Shown here one piece after another: positions 6,804 to 7,893 of a stretch of 7,893 bases of DNA; the stretch's first letter is position 1, and each line of letters starts with the position of its first letter. The stretch is from Pseudomonadota bacterium (GTDB taxonomy: Bacteria > Pseudomonadota > Alphaproteobacteria > Rhizobiales > Rhizobiaceae), in NCBI GenBank assembly GCA_023387715.1, contig JAEWHQ010000365.1:1-7893 (forward strand). The letters are read 5' to 3'. Position numbers and translations under genes: made by a program. The notes beneath the pieces are model-generated. The model was not told the origin of the DNA. It did not search any database and saw nothing but the letters and a program-made list of their open reading frames with translations.

Positions 6804-7556
6804 TCAAAGACCAAGCGCTGCCAGCGTCTTGCTGCATTCAGCATTCCACTGCGCCAGTAAATCTTTGTTAGAGCTATGGCGCAGGCCAAAGCGGCTTAAA
6901 ATTTCAAAGCGATCTGAATTCGGATCACCAAAACCGGCTGCCACGCGAGGAAGCCAGTAAGAAACCGACTTTTTCGCTTCTGCGCGGCCTTCTTCGGTGG
7001 TGACGATTTCGGTCAAACCTTCTAGGCCAAGCTGCATATGGCGGGTTTCACGCGGGGCAATTTCGCGGAAAACTTCAGCCAGCGGCGCATAGGAAATGCG
7101 GGTAAGCTCGGTCATCAAAACACTGGTTGATAAGCCTTGCAGCACATTCATTACCACCGCATCAGTCCAGCTGATGATCGGGTAATGAAAAACCGAAACG
7201 CGCATATCGCCTTCTTTACGCACCTGACCTAAATCGCTGTCGCGCTCAACACGCGCTGCCCAGTCATATTGGGATTGGTAGCGGCGTTTGTCGGTGCCGA
7301 AATCGCCCATAATGTTTAACACACGTTCAGCGTGATCGGCTTTTTCAAGCGTGATGCGGCTGGCTGCGATGCGTTCTTTAATGGCAGGGGCAAAGTTGAT
7401 GGAGGAGGCAAAACCGGCAGATGCTGCCAATTCGCTGTCGATGAAGCTCGACATTATACGCATCAGCTCGCCGCGATAACGCGCTGGCACATTGTTTGGT
7501 GCGGTTAAAACACCGCCTTTTGCCAGATAGTCTTCAATATTCATCAGATCAGTCAT
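6804..7556 (-). CDS. PaaA-like phenylacetic acid catabolic family (PF05138) protein with a degenerate diiron site
   Basis: A 250-residue protein with the ferritin-like helices of the PaaA/PaaC family, shorter than PaaA (about 310). Aligned from memory with E. coli PaaA, SVFHYPIISWTD matches SSIFNYPTLSWAD, TRISYAPLAEV matches CRTSYGPYARA and PRETRHMQLGLEG matches KEESFHQRQGFEA. Of six PaaA iron ligands, Glu42 (SEL), His75 (ADH), Glu170 and His173 (ETRH) are present; Lys72 and Gly141 occupy the positions of Glu72 and Asp126. Spacing from Glu42 to His75 is exactly 33, as in PaaA, and later ligands are uniformly offset by 15. The start at 7556 is chosen because AAGGAA lies just upstream; it is 11 bp after the paaE stop. 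The gene sits between paaE and paaZ, so it is probably co-transcribed. Function unknown: a structural or accessory subunit is more likely than a second epoxidase. Confidence 0.85.
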   Translation of the reverse strand: MTDLMNIEDYLAKGGVLTAPNNVPARYRGELMRIMSSFIDSELAASAGFASSINFAPAIKERIAASRITLEKADHAERVLNIMGDFGTDKRRYQSQYDWAARVERDSDLGQVRKEGDMRVSVFHYPIISWTDAVVMNVLQGLSTSVLMTELTRISYAPLAEVFREIAPRETRHMQLGLEGLTEIVTTEEGRAEAKKSVSYWLPRVAAGFGDPNSDRFEILSRFGLRHSSNKDLLAQWNAECSKTLAALGL

Positions 7557-7562
7557 GGCATG

Positions 7563-7568
7563 TTCCTT
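7563..7568 (-). promoter_or_regulatory. Shine-Dalgarno of the PF05138 gene, overlapping the paaE stop
   Basis: AAGGAA on the minus strand overlaps the paaE TAA (7568-7570) by one base and lies 6 bases before the ATG at 7556. It excludes the 21-codon upstream extension that would run through the end of paaE. Confidence 0.6.
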
Positions 7569-7893
7569 TATTCGTCGTAAGAGACGACAACGCGGTCGCT
7601 GAGCACGGAAGCCTGACAAGAAAGCACATAGCCTGCACGCACTTCGTAATCTTCGAGCGCATGGTTGACGGCCATTTCCACTTCACCTTCCAGCACTTTA
7701 CAGCGGCAAGTGGAGCAGACACCGGCTTTACAGGAATAAGGCGCATCGAGATTATTGGCGAGCGCCGCATCCAGAATAGTGTCACCATTACGCTGCATTT
7801 CGAAATTGCGCGTGGTGCCGTCAAGGGTAAGGGTTGCCTGCACACCGGCACTGCTTGTAACCGCTTGTTTAGAAACAGTACGCTGTTTGGCGC
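7568..7893 (-). CDS. paaE: Phenylacetyl-CoA epoxidase reductase subunit PaaE, C-terminal ferredoxin domain (5' end off the window)
   Basis: The minus frame is open to the right edge, giving 107 complete codons of the C-terminus; full PaaE is about 350-360 residues, so the FAD/NADPH reductase part lies outside. What is visible is a plant-type [2Fe-2S] ferredoxin domain: YSCKAGVCSTCRCKV supplies three cluster cysteines with C-x4-C-x2-C spacing (fragment residues 54, 59, 62), and GYVLSCQA supplies the fourth (92). PaaE passes electrons from NADPH to the diiron subunit PaaA. A basic linker (KQRTVSKQ) precedes the domain. A GTG at 7843 falls inside the frame but has no clear ribosome-binding site and the reading frame continues upstream, so this is not a free-standing ferredoxin. 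The next genes, PF05138 and paaZ, follow in the same direction, so paaABCD are expected just to the right. Confidence 0.88.
   Translation of the reverse strand, partial: AKQRTVSKQAVTSSAGVQATLTLDGTTRNFEMQRNGDTILDAALANNLDAPYSCKAGVCSTCRCKVLEGEVEMAVNHALEDYEVRAGYVLSCQASVLSDRVVVSYDE

Noticed and set aside
6751..6837. N-terminal extension of PaaZ to upstream starts
   Set aside because: The extension overlaps the end of the PF05138 gene and lacks family similarity; the Shine-Dalgarno fits the ATG at 6750.
7568..7843. A separate small ferredoxin gene starting at a GTG
   Set aside because: The same frame continues without a stop to the window edge, and paaE proteins end with exactly such a ferredoxin domain, so it is the tail of paaE.

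Overview
This window carries most of a phenylacetic acid (Paa, aerobic CoA-thioester hybrid) degradation locus. All the proteins look proteobacterial. The mix of paaG/paaI/paaK, a divergent paaN, a TetR-type regulator and a fused paaZ suggests an alphaproteobacterium, plausibly Rhizobiales/Brucellaceae-like with moderate G+C. That taxonomic guess comes from gene style and base composition judged by eye and is low confidence. There are no rRNA or tRNA genes, insertion sequences, CRISPR arrays or long repeats that I can see. Coding density is high and gene boundaries are clean.

Layout: (1) 1-1175, minus strand: paaN, an aldehyde dehydrogenase-like protein, cut by the left edge. (2) 1176-1282: a divergent promoter region with a perfect 14-bp palindrome of the kind TetR-family repressors bind. 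(3) 1283-3882, plus strand: paaG (ring-epoxide isomerase), paaI (thioesterase, overlapping paaG by ATGA) and paaK (phenylacetate-CoA ligase), then a hairpin terminator. (4) 4014-4613, plus strand: a TetR-family regulator. (5) 4636-4670: a strong hairpin that can terminate both converging units. (6) 4678-7893, minus strand: end of an operon read right to left, with the 3' end of paaE (ferredoxin domain of the epoxidase reductase), a PF05138-type (PaaA-like) protein, and paaZ (bifunctional ring-opening hydratase/aldehyde dehydrogenase). paaABCD are presumably just beyond the right edge.

Together: PaaK makes phenylacetyl-CoA. The PaaABCE epoxidase (only the PaaE end is visible) makes the 1,2-epoxide, PaaG isomerises it to the oxepin, and PaaZ opens the ring and oxidises the aldehyde. 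PaaI rescues CoA from dead-end thioesters. The beta-oxidation genes (paaF, paaH, paaJ) are not in the window. The TetR protein probably represses through the palindrome and is released by phenylacetyl-CoA, by analogy with known PaaR proteins.

The most unusual element is the small PF05138 protein between paaE and paaZ. Against the E. coli PaaA sequence as I remember it, it aligns without gaps around the metal site, yet two of the six diiron ligands appear replaced (Glu72 to Lys, Asp126 to Gly). It looks like a metal-site-degenerate PaaA paralogue built into the operon.
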